44,164 nucleotides of DNA from Bacteroidia bacterium. GTDB lineage: Bacteria; Bacteroidota; Bacteroidia; Cytophagales; Cyclobacteriaceae. Shown piece after piece: positions 27,531 to 36,793 of this stretch. The stretch lies in assembly GCA_030430675.1 (NCBI GenBank), contig JAUIKU010000011.1, positions 1-44,164 of the forward strand, given 5' to 3'. The notes under the pieces are model-generated. The model was not told the DNA's origin. It did not search any database and saw only the letters and a list, made by a program, of their open reading frames with translations. The first letter of the stretch is position 1. Every line of letters starts with the position of its first letter. The translations under genes and the position numbers were made by a program.

Positions 27531-28624
27531 AAGTATTGTTGATTGATAACTCTGTTCAGCATACTGGTGCCTACCATTCCATTCTATGTTTTATCAGGGA
27601 GCTGCATGAAAAAGTAGCATTTTACTTCGCAGTACCAAATGGTTGCTGGACCAATAACCCGGATATTCCGCAGGACCGATTGCAAATATTCCGTTTTATT
27701 GAGTTGAACAAAAGTTTGAAGGTTATATGGTACTTGCCTCGACTTATTATCAATCTCGTAAAGATCCGGGGGCTGACCCGACGGTGGGACATTGATGTGG
27801 TTCATGTCAATGACCTGTATAACATGTTAGGTGTTTGCTTAAAAATAGTAAAGCCCTCTATCAGGGTAGTTTATCATGTGAGACTTCGTAAAGGCAGCTA
27901 TGTAGGCCCAATGTACAATACCTGGATCCGGTTGATTGTAAGATTTGCTGATGCTATAGTTCCTGTGTCCAACTGTGTTAAAAATGAATTAAGAATCAAG
28001 TCGGAAAAGGTGACCCGGATTTATGATGCGGTAGATAGTTCCTGGGAAAGTGTTCCTCCGGTAAGTTTTGATCGGCAACAGGACCTTCGATTTCTCTATG
28101 TAGCCAACTTTATTCCGGGTAAAGGACAGGACTTTGCTCTTAAGGCATTTGAATTAGTAAAACAAAAAAACATCACACTCAGATTTGTAGGTGCCACTGG
28201 GAAGTCCGGAAAGAACAGGGCTTACCTGGAATCTCTCAAGCGGTATGTGGTCAATAAAAAACTGGAAGCAAGAGTTTCCTTTACAGAGTATCAAATTGAC
28301 ATGGCAGATCAGCTGGCATGGGCCCATGTAGCACTGAATTTTTCAGAATCGGAATCATTTTCTATGGTGTGTCTGGAAGCTCTGGCCAGTGGCCGGCCAG
28401 TTATTGCCACCAGGTGTGGCGGTCCGGAGGAGATTATACGAGATGATGAGAATGGATTTTTAGTGGAAAACCGGGATATAGCGTCAATGGCTCAACGGGT
28501 ATCTCATTTAGCGGAGCACCCAGATCTCGTATTGGAGTTATCATCCAATGCTAAGGTAGACTTGATGGAGAAATTTGGTATTGAATTGCTGAGTGGGAAA
28601 TTGTACCAAGTTTATGAGAGTTGA
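27470..28624 (+). CDS. Glycosyltransferase, GT4
   Basis: The frame starts at an ATG at 27470, which overlaps the preceding gene by 61 bases and gives 384 residues. The family-like N-terminus (KVLLIDNSVQHTGAYHSIL) begins later, so TTG at 27536 or 27539, just after the upstream stop, is an equally good start. The donor domain shows LRFLYVANFIPGKGQDFALKAF, VGATGKSGKNRAYLESLK, WAHVALNFSESESFSMVCLEALASGRPVIATRCGGPEEIIRDDENGFLV, a textbook GT4 site. It is the last gene of the operon and is 26 bases from the stop of the convergent membrane protein gene. Confidence 0.93.
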   Translation: MGHRAIPRAYTEKLEKNHRIKVLLIDNSVQHTGAYHSILCFIRELHEKVAFYFAVPNGCWTNNPDIPQDRLQIFRFIELNKSLKVIWYLPRLIINLVKIRGLTRRWDIDVVHVNDLYNMLGVCLKIVKPSIRVVYHVRLRKGSYVGPMYNTWIRLIVRFADAIVPVSNCVKNELRIKSEKVTRIYDAVDSSWESVPPVSFDRQQDLRFLYVANFIPGKGQDFALKAFELVKQKNITLRFVGATGKSGKNRAYLESLKRYVVNKKLEARVSFTEYQIDMADQLAWAHVALNFSESESFSMVCLEALASGRPVIATRCGGPEEIIRDDENGFLVENRDIASMAQRVSHLAEHPDLVLELSSNAKVDLMEKFGIELLSGKLYQVYES

Positions 28625-28650
28625 AGCAGTCAGATGGCCCATTGGGTCAA

Positions 28651-30006
28651 TTAGGAATTGCTGAGATTCGGCTCGGTAGTATTGTACATTGATATCGATT
28701 CCATAGGCGATTTGGCAAAATGCCGTATTAGGACTATTGATGAAAGAAAAAAGGGCAGGAGCTGGATTTTATACCTGACCAGGGTGCCGAAATTATAACT
28801 GTTAAGTCCTACGGCGAAGGCCAGTATAATAGTGAACATTACACAAAACTGAATAACCGGATATCTAGCTATCTGCCAAAGTGATTTTAAAGGGCCGGGT
28901 CTAATAAACAAGCTGATAAACAAAATGACAAAAACGAACGATTCCACTGCAGAAAACAGCATCAGCGGGTTTGCGATTTCCCAGAGATACGGTCGAAACA
29001 AAGTCACATTGACAGCCATGGGGGCAATTCTGATCATACTGCCGATAGATCCGTCGAGCTCTCCCAGATAGTAAGCTGATCCTTCCTGTAAAAGACTGAT
29101 ACGGTAAAGGTATTCGGCATTGATCTTGGTGCGTTCCCCAATTTTATCCAGGTCGTATTTGATATCACCTTTGGTAACATTGATTGCCGCCAGATAAGCT
29201 AACGTGATACCGGTTATGATCATTATGGGCTTTCCCACAAACCGGAAGAGTTTGTGGTTGAAGAATTTGCTGTTCTCAGTGAATATCCAATAAATGGCCG
29301 GGGGCAAAAATGATAAAAGGATATACAACTTTACCTGGAATATAACATAGAAAGAGATAATGACTATGCCAGCAGTTAGCAGGTTTAATCTTCTTTCGAT
29401 AAACCCGGTATAAAAGCCATAGAAAAGCCAGCCTAAGGCGCCCAGTGTAATGGTATCTTTCATTAAACCGGAACCCCAGAAAAAAACCGACGGAACAAAT
29501 AGTATACACAAAGCCAGTGCCCGGTGTTGCCTGGGTGCCATCTTTACGAAAGTGCGGTAAAGGACCCAAACACCACTAAACCCCAGGGTTGCAAATAATA
29601 CGGCAATGCTGCTGTAGGAGTGACTGTTAAAAAGCCCTAAAACCGCAGCAATTTTTATTATAAAGTACTCCGAAGGACTTTGATACCAGTAAATTCTTGA
29701 TGCATATTGGAAGGTTTCAGGATGATATTTTCCAGATGCAAATAATAACTGAACACCCTTGACAAGGTTATTATTGAACGCCTCATGGATTACCTTGCTC
29801 TGGTCAAAGTAGTTAAACGTGTCCCCTCCATGGTAGTAAAACTGGTAGATAAGGCCCAAACTGATTGCCCCAATAACTTTAACGGTTAGCGCTGGGATAA
29901 AATAAGGTCTGGTAAGCTTATCAGTAAATCTGTTTCTGAAGGTATAGGCAATGATATAGATTGCCAATAAAGTAATGGACGTGAATAGGAAGTCTTTAAG
30001 TTCCAT
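28651..30006 (-). CDS. Polytopic membrane protein, candidate polysaccharide polymerase or GT-C enzyme
   Basis: The ATG at 30006 (MELKDFLFTSITLLAIYIIAYTF) gives 451 residues; the upstream TTG at 30045 is not preferred. About ten membrane helices alternate with loops. A loop after the second helix holds YYHGGDTFNYFDQSKVIHEAF and later RIYWYQSPSEYFIIKIAAVLGLFNSHSY, then FVPSVFFWGSGLMKDTI. I cannot assign it to a named family. Position in a glycan locus with a flippase and no other polymerase candidate makes a Wzy-like role reasonable; a GT-C transferase is the alternative. A strong promoter-like match sits just upstream, close enough that the mRNA leader would be extremely short. Confidence 0.85.
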   Translation of the reverse strand: MELKDFLFTSITLLAIYIIAYTFRNRFTDKLTRPYFIPALTVKVIGAISLGLIYQFYYHGGDTFNYFDQSKVIHEAFNNNLVKGVQLLFASGKYHPETFQYASRIYWYQSPSEYFIIKIAAVLGLFNSHSYSSIAVLFATLGFSGVWVLYRTFVKMAPRQHRALALCILFVPSVFFWGSGLMKDTITLGALGWLFYGFYTGFIERRLNLLTAGIVIISFYVIFQVKLYILLSFLPPAIYWIFTENSKFFNHKLFRFVGKPIMIITGITLAYLAAINVTKGDIKYDLDKIGERTKINAEYLYRISLLQEGSAYYLGELDGSIGSMIRIAPMAVNVTLFRPYLWEIANPLMLFSAVESFVFVILFISLFIRPGPLKSLWQIARYPVIQFCVMFTIILAFAVGLNSYNFGTLVRYKIQLLPFFLSSIVLIRHFAKSPMESISMYNTTEPNLSNS

Positions 30007-30011
30007 GCAAC

Positions 30012-30041
30012 CAAAGATACTGTTACTTTGGACAAACCAAA
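30012..30041 (-). promoter_or_regulatory. Candidate Bacteroidota promoter, TTTG-N18-TATCTTTG
   Basis: On the minus strand TTTG (30041-30038) is followed after 18 bases by TATCTTTG (30019-30012), an exact match to both parts of the sigma-ABfr consensus TTTG-N17-23-TAnnTTTG. It is the best promoter match I found. The predicted transcription start falls at about 30006, at the ATG of the membrane protein gene, so the transcript would be leaderless or nearly so. Confidence 0.6.
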
Positions 30042-30110
30042 TCAATTTTCTAAGGGACCAAGGCGAGAATTTTCACTAATTTAGCGTTCAGGTCAAATGT
30101 TCAATCAACG

Positions 30111-30821
30111 ATGCTTCGGAAATTAAAGTCTTCTCTCAATAAATTGTACAACCACCTGTTTTTCTATTCCTACCGTTCCAAACCGGCCAAAGAAGTTTTT
30201 AAGGATATCTATGAAAGAAAAAGATGGAGCGGAGAATCCTTTTCCGGACCAGGGTCCGATCTGGATGAGACCAGGATTGTTCGCAAGTCATTGAGAGAGG
30301 TAATTGACCAATACCATATCAAAAGCATACTTGATATTCCCTGTGGAGATTGGTTTTGGATGCAGCACGTGGATTTGTCAGGTATCAGTTATACCGGTGC
30401 GGATATTGTGGAAGAAATTATTAACGACAACCAGAAGTATGCCGCCACTGACCTTATATCTTTCAAGCTTCTTGACCTGCTGGAAGATGAACTGCCCAAT
30501 CATGATTTGATCTTTTGCCGCGATTGCCTGGTGCATTTTTCCTATAAGGATATCAGAAAGGCACTAAAAAATATGATTGCATCGGGGAGTAAATTTTTAT
30601 TGACCACTACATTCACCAGTCACAGCAATTACGACATAATTACCGGTAATTGGCGACCTCTTAACCTGGAAGCTCCACCGGTGGAACTCCCTAAACCGTT
30701 GCTAATCATCAATGAAGATTGCAAGACCGGTAAGGGCCGATATAAGGACAAATCATTGGCTTTATGGGATCTTCGCGAACTAAAATCTCTGGAAGAGTCT
30801 GAGGCGGAAGAGCAAGCATAA
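30111..30821 (+). CDS. Class I SAM-dependent methyltransferase
   Basis: This 236-residue protein has a basic N-terminus (KLKSSLNKLYNHLFF), then SILDIPCGDWFWMQHVDLSGISYTGADIV, a SAM-binding motif I with the following acidic residue, and LIFCRDCLVHFSYKDIRKALKNMIASGSKFLLTTTF, the motif IV region. The C-terminus (NWRPLNLEAPPVELPKPLLIINEDC) is characteristic of a group of methyltransferases in polysaccharide loci, but I cannot name the substrate. Starts at an ATG at 30111, divergent from the membrane protein across 104 bases. No obvious terminator follows; the next gene is 112 bases downstream. Confidence 0.88.
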   Translation: MLRKLKSSLNKLYNHLFFYSYRSKPAKEVFKDIYERKRWSGESFSGPGSDLDETRIVRKSLREVIDQYHIKSILDIPCGDWFWMQHVDLSGISYTGADIVEEIINDNQKYAATDLISFKLLDLLEDELPNHDLIFCRDCLVHFSYKDIRKALKNMIASGSKFLLTTTFTSHSNYDIITGNWRPLNLEAPPVELPKPLLIINEDCKTGKGRYKDKSLALWDLRELKSLEESEAEEQA

Positions 30822-30933
30822 TTCCTTTTCCAAAATATCATGTGCTACCAACAGTTCCGGAAAATCAATTGCCGGGTTGAGATTACCTGGATTATTTCAT
30901 TATTTTCAGGGGTATTGATCAACTAGCCCAACC

Positions 30934-31401
30934 ATGACCCAGAAATTAGATGATACCGACAGAAAGATTTTGCATATTTTACAGTCCAATGCCAAAATAA
31001 CCAATGCCCAGTTGTCCCAGGAGATTGGACTTTCACCGGCTCCCACATTGGAACGAGTGAAGAAGATGGAAAAGATTGGCATAATAAAAAGCTATCACGC
31101 CAAGCTTGATGAGCAAAGCATTGGATTGGAAGTAGGTACCTTTCTACTGATCACACTTAAGGGGCATAATAAGAAGAACCTGGAGGAATTCATGCAGGCA
31201 ATTAGTGAGATCGATGAGGTGGTGGAATGCTACCATATTACCGGTCGCGGTGATTTTTTACTGAAGGCGGTGAGTACCGGCATTTCCGCCTACCAATCAC
31301 TGATCCTGGATCAGATCAGTGAGATCCCCGTAGTGCACAACCTGGAATCGATGGTTATCCTCTCCACCCTGAAAAAAAACCCACACCTGCCAATACCTTA
31401 A
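30934..31401 (+). CDS. Lrp/AsnC family transcriptional regulator
   Basis: This 155-residue protein has the full Lrp/AsnC layout. The winged helix-turn-helix is at about 4-60 (DDTDRKILHILQSNAKITNAQLSQEIGLSPAPTLERVKKMEKIGII), followed by the RAM (AsnC ligand-binding) domain with VGTFLLITLKG, VVECYHITGRGDFLLKAV and a C-terminal HNLESMVILSTLKK. Such proteins form octamers and sense amino acids. The target genes cannot be read from the sequence. The phosphoribosyltransferase gene follows 11 bases after its stop, which suggests co-transcription. Confidence 0.95.
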   Translation: MTQKLDDTDRKILHILQSNAKITNAQLSQEIGLSPAPTLERVKKMEKIGIIKSYHAKLDEQSIGLEVGTFLLITLKGHNKKNLEEFMQAISEIDEVVECYHITGRGDFLLKAVSTGISAYQSLILDQISEIPVVHNLESMVILSTLKKNPHLPIP

Positions 31402-31412
31402 TACATTTTGTC

Positions 31413-31919
31413 ATGAACCAACAAAAGAATCTTATTCTGAATGAAGAACAGGTCTTACAAAAGATCAAACGTATGGCCTATCAGATTTGTGAGCGAAACC
31501 TCAAGGAGAAAAGTGTGGTGTTGGTTGGTATTTATCCCCAGGGTTATCACCTGGCGGATTTGCTGGCTAAGGAACTAAAGCAAGTGGCTCCATTTGAAGT
31601 GGTTCTGGTCAAGTTGGAACTCGATAAGAAAAAGCCCCTTAATGAAGAGATCACGCTGAGTGTACCGGCAGATGAACTGGATAAGAAGTCTATTATATTG
31701 GTGGACGATGTGCTGAATACCGGTAAAACCATGGCCTACAGCCTCAAACCGTTTCTCAACAGAAACCTGAAAAAACTGGAAACTGCGGTTTTGGTGAATC
31801 GCAGTCATAAAAAATTCCCTATTTCTGCTAATTATAAAGGCCTGGAGTTGGCAACTACCTTGAGTGAACACATCGTGGTGGTGCTGGAAAAGCATGAGAA
31901 ATATGCCGCTTTACGTTAG
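31413..31919 (+). CDS. PyrR-like phosphoribosyltransferase
   Basis: This 168-residue protein has the type I phosphoribosyltransferase fold: VVLVGIYPQGYHLADLLAKEL, the hood region ending in PLNEEITLSVPADELD, and the PRPP-binding loop SIILVDDVLNTGKTMAYSL, followed by VLVNRSHKKFPISANYKG. The acidic pair and TGKT loop are intact, so it should bind PRPP. The arrangement is close to PyrR (uracil phosphoribosyltransferase and pyrimidine attenuator), but no pyrimidine gene or PyrR-type attenuator is nearby, so substrate is left open. The 120 bases downstream are AT-rich and contain a short direct repeat, AGTAGAATT, at 31918 and 31946. Confidence 0.88.
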   Translation: MNQQKNLILNEEQVLQKIKRMAYQICERNLKEKSVVLVGIYPQGYHLADLLAKELKQVAPFEVVLVKLELDKKKPLNEEITLSVPADELDKKSIILVDDVLNTGKTMAYSLKPFLNRNLKKLETAVLVNRSHKKFPISANYKGLELATTLSEHIVVVLEKHEKYAALR

Positions 31920-32006
31920 TAGAATTGACCGCGTAAAACCTACAAAGTAGAATTTTATCCATAATTAATAATATTTTTTCAATAAAATTAGTACATTTAC
32001 AAGTTG

Positions 32007-32030
32007 AAATATAACAATTAAGTTATATTT
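32007..32030. promoter_or_regulatory. Perfect inverted repeat just upstream of the PAS kinase gene
   Basis: AAATATAAC (32007-32015) and its exact reverse complement GTTATATTT (32022-32030) flank the six bases AATTAA. The repeat ends 9 bases before the kinase ATG at 32040. It overlaps a near match to the Bacteroidota -7 element (TATATTTTG, one base too long, 32024-32032), with a TTG at 32004-32006 as possible -33 element. This placement fits an operator for a dimeric regulator, or a hairpin in the mRNA leader. AT-rich DNA yields such repeats by chance more often than average. Confidence 0.5.
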
Positions 32031-32039
32031 TGAGCTTTC

Positions 32040-33230
32040 ATGTCTAGCGTGACTAACGTACAAACGGACCTGCTAAAGGAGGTTCAGGAGTTGAAGCATC
32101 AGCTTGCATTGCTGCAGGAAAAAGACCGTCAAAACATTATCCGAATTGACAGTCTGAAATCAAAACTACGGGCTACGCAACAAAATTCTTACGGTAAAGA
32201 TGCAGTGAGATACCAGGCGCTGTTTGAAAATGTACCAATTGCCGTATTCAGGACCAGTGCTCAAACGGGTGAGATATTGCATGCCAACCCTATGGTATGG
32301 AAAATCCTGGCATGTGATCCCCGGGATAAAGTAAGTGCTTTAAATTTCTACGCCAATCCGGAGGACCGGGCAAACCTGCTTCGGGACCTCAAGCAATTCG
32401 GCAAGGTAGAAGACCGTGAGATTCAGATTAAGAAACTAACCGGTGAAACCATCTGGGCAACGTTATCTGCGGTGTATTATCCCCAGGAAGATGCTATTGA
32501 AGGAGTAATGATGGATATATCCGGGATCAAGGATACCATCATTCAGCTGCAAAAGGCAAATTATGAATTGGATAATTTTGTGTATCACGCTTCTCATGAT
32601 TTACGGTCTCCGCTACGTTCTATAATGGGTTTGATAAACCTGCTGAGACTGGAAAAGACCACCTCCGGAAAAGAACACTGCCTGGAAATGATCGAAGGAA
32701 GTATTAAAAGACTGGATAACCTGGTCATTGATTTACTTCAAATATCAAAGGGAAGCAGGTCCGGTACTGCCCTGGACCAGATTTGTATGGTAACAGAGAT
32801 CAATAACAGCATTACGAACTTTTATCATATTGAAGATTCCAGTGATATCAGGATCATCACCAGAATTTACCAGCCGGTTGATTTTATTTCCGACCTGACC
32901 AGAATAAGGATTGTGCTGAACAATTTGATTTCGAATGCAATAAAGTATCGCGTTCAGCAAGAGGAGCAGAGTCATATGGTAGTTACTGCCAGAGTGGGTC
33001 CTGATAAAATGGTAATAAAGGTTGAAGATAACGGGCAAGGCATTCCAGAGGCCAAGCTAAGCACCATTTTCGACATGTTCGTACGAGCTACCGACCATCA
33101 GCAGGGAAGCGGGCTGGGTCTGTATATTGTTAAGAACGTGGTAGAAAAGCTGGGAGGTAAAATCAATGTTACCTCAAAAGAGCAGGTCGGCACCAGTTTT
33201 GAAGTAGAGCTGCCAAACCTGGCTACCTGA
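32040..33230 (+). CDS. Soluble PAS-domain sensor histidine kinase
   Basis: This 396-residue protein lacks membrane helices. An N-terminal coiled coil (LLKEVQELKHQLALLQEKDRQ) leads to a PAS domain (RYQALFENVPIAVFRTSAQTGEILHANP to VMMDISGIKD), then HisKA with YHASHDLRSPLRSIMGLINLL (His186) and HATPase_c with LNNLISNAIKY, VEDNGQGIPEAK and GSGLGLYIVKNVVEKLGG. It probably senses a cytoplasmic signal through PAS and phosphorylates a response regulator encoded elsewhere. Start at the ATG at 32040, directly after a perfect inverted repeat that may control it. It is 67 bases upstream of panB. Confidence 0.95.
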   Translation: MSSVTNVQTDLLKEVQELKHQLALLQEKDRQNIIRIDSLKSKLRATQQNSYGKDAVRYQALFENVPIAVFRTSAQTGEILHANPMVWKILACDPRDKVSALNFYANPEDRANLLRDLKQFGKVEDREIQIKKLTGETIWATLSAVYYPQEDAIEGVMMDISGIKDTIIQLQKANYELDNFVYHASHDLRSPLRSIMGLINLLRLEKTTSGKEHCLEMIEGSIKRLDNLVIDLLQISKGSRSGTALDQICMVTEINNSITNFYHIEDSSDIRIITRIYQPVDFISDLTRIRIVLNNLISNAIKYRVQQEEQSHMVVTARVGPDKMVIKVEDNGQGIPEAKLSTIFDMFVRATDHQQGSGLGLYIVKNVVEKLGGKINVTSKEQVGTSFEVELPNLAT

Positions 33231-33263
33231 TCTACACCCCCTCTTTTATTTAATTTATTTTGA

Positions 33264-33271
33264 TATTTTTG
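33264..33271 (+). promoter_or_regulatory. Candidate -7 element of the panB promoter (TATTTTTG)
   Basis: TATTTTTG at 33264-33271 matches TAnnTTTG exactly, 26 bases before the panB ATG, leaving room for a short leader. No TTG or TTTG is present at the -33 position, and the region is T-rich, so confidence is limited. Confidence 0.35.
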
Positions 33272-33297
33272 ATGCCTAACCACTGAAATATCCTGAC

Positions 33298-34116
33298 ATG
33301 TCTCAGCATCAATCCGATATCAAGAGAGTCACCACCCACCAGCTACAGGCGATGAAAGATCGTGGAGAAAAGATTGCCATGTTAACCGCGTACGACTATT
33401 CCATGGCCAGAATCCTGGATGGGGCGGGAATAGATGTAATACTGGTGGGAGACTCGGCATCCAATGTGATGGCTGGGAATGAAACCACTTTACCTATTAC
33501 CCTGGATCAGATGATTTATCATGCCACCTCCGTGGTAAGGGCGATCACCAGGGCTTTTGTAGTGGTAGATATTCCTTTTGGTTCCTATCAGGGAAATTCC
33601 AGTGAGGCTTTGAGGTCTGCCATACGCATCATGAAAGAGAGCGGCGCTCATGGGGTTAAGGTGGAAGGTGGTAAAGAGATCAAAGAATCGGTCCAGCGTA
33701 TCTTGAGTGCCGGGGTACCGGTTATGGGCCACCTGGGGCTTACACCGCAATCGATCTTCAAGTTTGGGACCTATGCAGTAAGGGCCAAGGATAAAGAGGA
33801 AGCCAATAAGCTGATAGAAGACGCACGGGTGCTGGAAGAATGCGGTTGTTTCGCTATTGTGCTGGAGAAAATTCCGGCGGTGCTGGCCAAAAAAGTGGCC
33901 AAAGAAGTTTCCATTCCCATTATAGGTATTGGTGCCGGTCCCGATGTAGACGGACAGGTTTTGGTGATCCACGACATGCTTGGCATAACTCAGGAATTCC
34001 AACCCAGGTTTCTAAGACAATACGCGGATCTGGACGAGATCATGAAGACGGCCTTTGGACAGTACATTAACGATGTAAAGACCAAAAAATTTCCCAACAA
34101 AAAAGAGAGTTACTAG
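33298..34116 (+). CDS. panB: 3-methyl-2-oxobutanoate hydroxymethyltransferase
   Basis: This 272-residue protein is a standard-length PanB. It carries [49 protein letters not shown] (substrate and Mg-binding residues), [29 protein letters not shown] and [24 protein letters not shown]. It transfers a hydroxymethyl group from methylenetetrahydrofolate to 2-oxoisovalerate, the first committed step to pantothenate and coenzyme A. It is a TIM-barrel that forms decamers. No other pantothenate gene is present. The heptanucleotide arrays begin 15 bases after its TAG. Confidence 0.97.
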   Translation: MSQHQSDIKRVTTHQLQAMKDRGEKIAMLTAYDYSMARILDGAGIDVILVGDSASNVMAGNETTLPITLDQMIYHATSVVRAITRAFVVVDIPFGSYQGNSSEALRSAIRIMKESGAHGVKVEGGKEIKESVQRILSAGVPVMGHLGLTPQSIFKFGTYAVRAKDKEEANKLIEDARVLEECGCFAIVLEKIPAVLAKKVAKEVSIPIIGIGAGPDVDGQVLVIHDMLGITQEFQPRFLRQYADLDEIMKTAFGQYINDVKTKKFPNKKESY

Positions 34117-34131
34117 TAGAAAGCTTGAGCT

Positions 34132-34271
34132 GCTGAACGTCGAACGTCGAACGTCGAACGCCGAACGCCGAACGTCGAATGCCGAACGTCGAACGTCGAA
34201 CGTCGAACGTCGAATGCCGAATGCCGAATGCCGAATGCCAAACGTCGAACGTCGAATGCCGAATGCCGAAC
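34132..34271. repeat. Heptanucleotide tandem array, about 20 units of GYCGAAY
   Basis: Twenty consecutive 7-base units run without a gap from 34132, only the first (GCTGAAC) and the sixteenth (GCCAAAC) departing from the consensus G(T/C)CGAA(C/T). Phased differently, almost every unit is one of two types, CGTCGAA or TGCCGAA, with two CGCCGAA hybrids near 34159 and 34166. The types come in runs, CGT-type first, TGC-type prominent from 34215 to 34242 and again at the end. Because 7 is not a multiple of 3 and the units lack stop codons, all six frames are open here and give spurious ORFs. Confidence 0.95.
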
Positions 34272-34287
34272 GCCCGCCCCAGCCCCG

Positions 34288-34350
34288 GCTCCAAGCTCCA
34301 TGCTCCATGCTCCATGCTCTATGCTCTATGCTCTCCGCTCCATGCTCTCT
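34288..34350. repeat. Second heptanucleotide array, about 9 units of GCTCYAT
   Basis: Nine 7-base units follow the first array after 16 GC-rich bases: GCTCCAA, three GCTCCAT, two GCTCTAT, GCTCTCC, GCTCCAT and GCTCTCT. The sequence is unrelated to the first array but the period is the same. Decay continues to about 34400 with scattered CTGTATG and GCTCTTCC pieces. From there to the icd start at 34470 the DNA is AT-rich and holds nothing I can identify. Confidence 0.92.
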
Positions 34351-34442
34351 GCCCCCCTACCTGTATGCTCTTCCCTCCACACTGTATGTTGTTGCTGTTC
34401 CTGCTATTAATTCCTATCTTCGCCCTCTCTTTTTATTATTAA

Positions 34443-36689
<2,247 letters not shown>

Positions 36690-36708
36690 TCACCTCCCAA
36701 AAGCAACT

Positions 36709-36735
36709 AAAAAGGGCTCCTGTAGCGCCCTTTTT
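36709..36735 (+). terminator. Intrinsic terminator after icd
   Basis: AAAAAGGGC (36709-36717) pairs perfectly with GCCCTTTTT (36727-36735) around a 9-base loop, giving a 9-bp stem whose 3' side ends in a T run. The A run on the 5' side means the hairpin could also stop transcription on the minus strand, from the lipoprotein gene 58 bases away. It is the clearest terminator in the window. Confidence 0.9.
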
Positions 36736-36793
36736 ATTTGATAGCTATTTGCTACAACATACCGCACCTGTTTGGTTTCCCCAGACCAATTGA

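Noticed and set aside
31918-31954. Direct repeat AGTAGAATT downstream of the phosphoribosyltransferase
   Set aside because: Two copies of 9 bases without further structure; not enough to call an element.
33490-34002. 170-codon minus-strand ORF inside panB
   Set aside because: Antisense to a highly conserved gene; the translation is an unstructured shadow.
34132-34350. CRISPR array
   Set aside because: There are no unique spacers; the units are directly abutting 7-mers and no cas gene is in the window.
34012-34442. Several overlapping ORFs on both strands across the heptamer arrays
   Set aside because: A 7-base repeat without stop codons keeps every frame open; the translations are low-complexity 7-residue periodic strings with no start context, so they are artefacts of the repeat.
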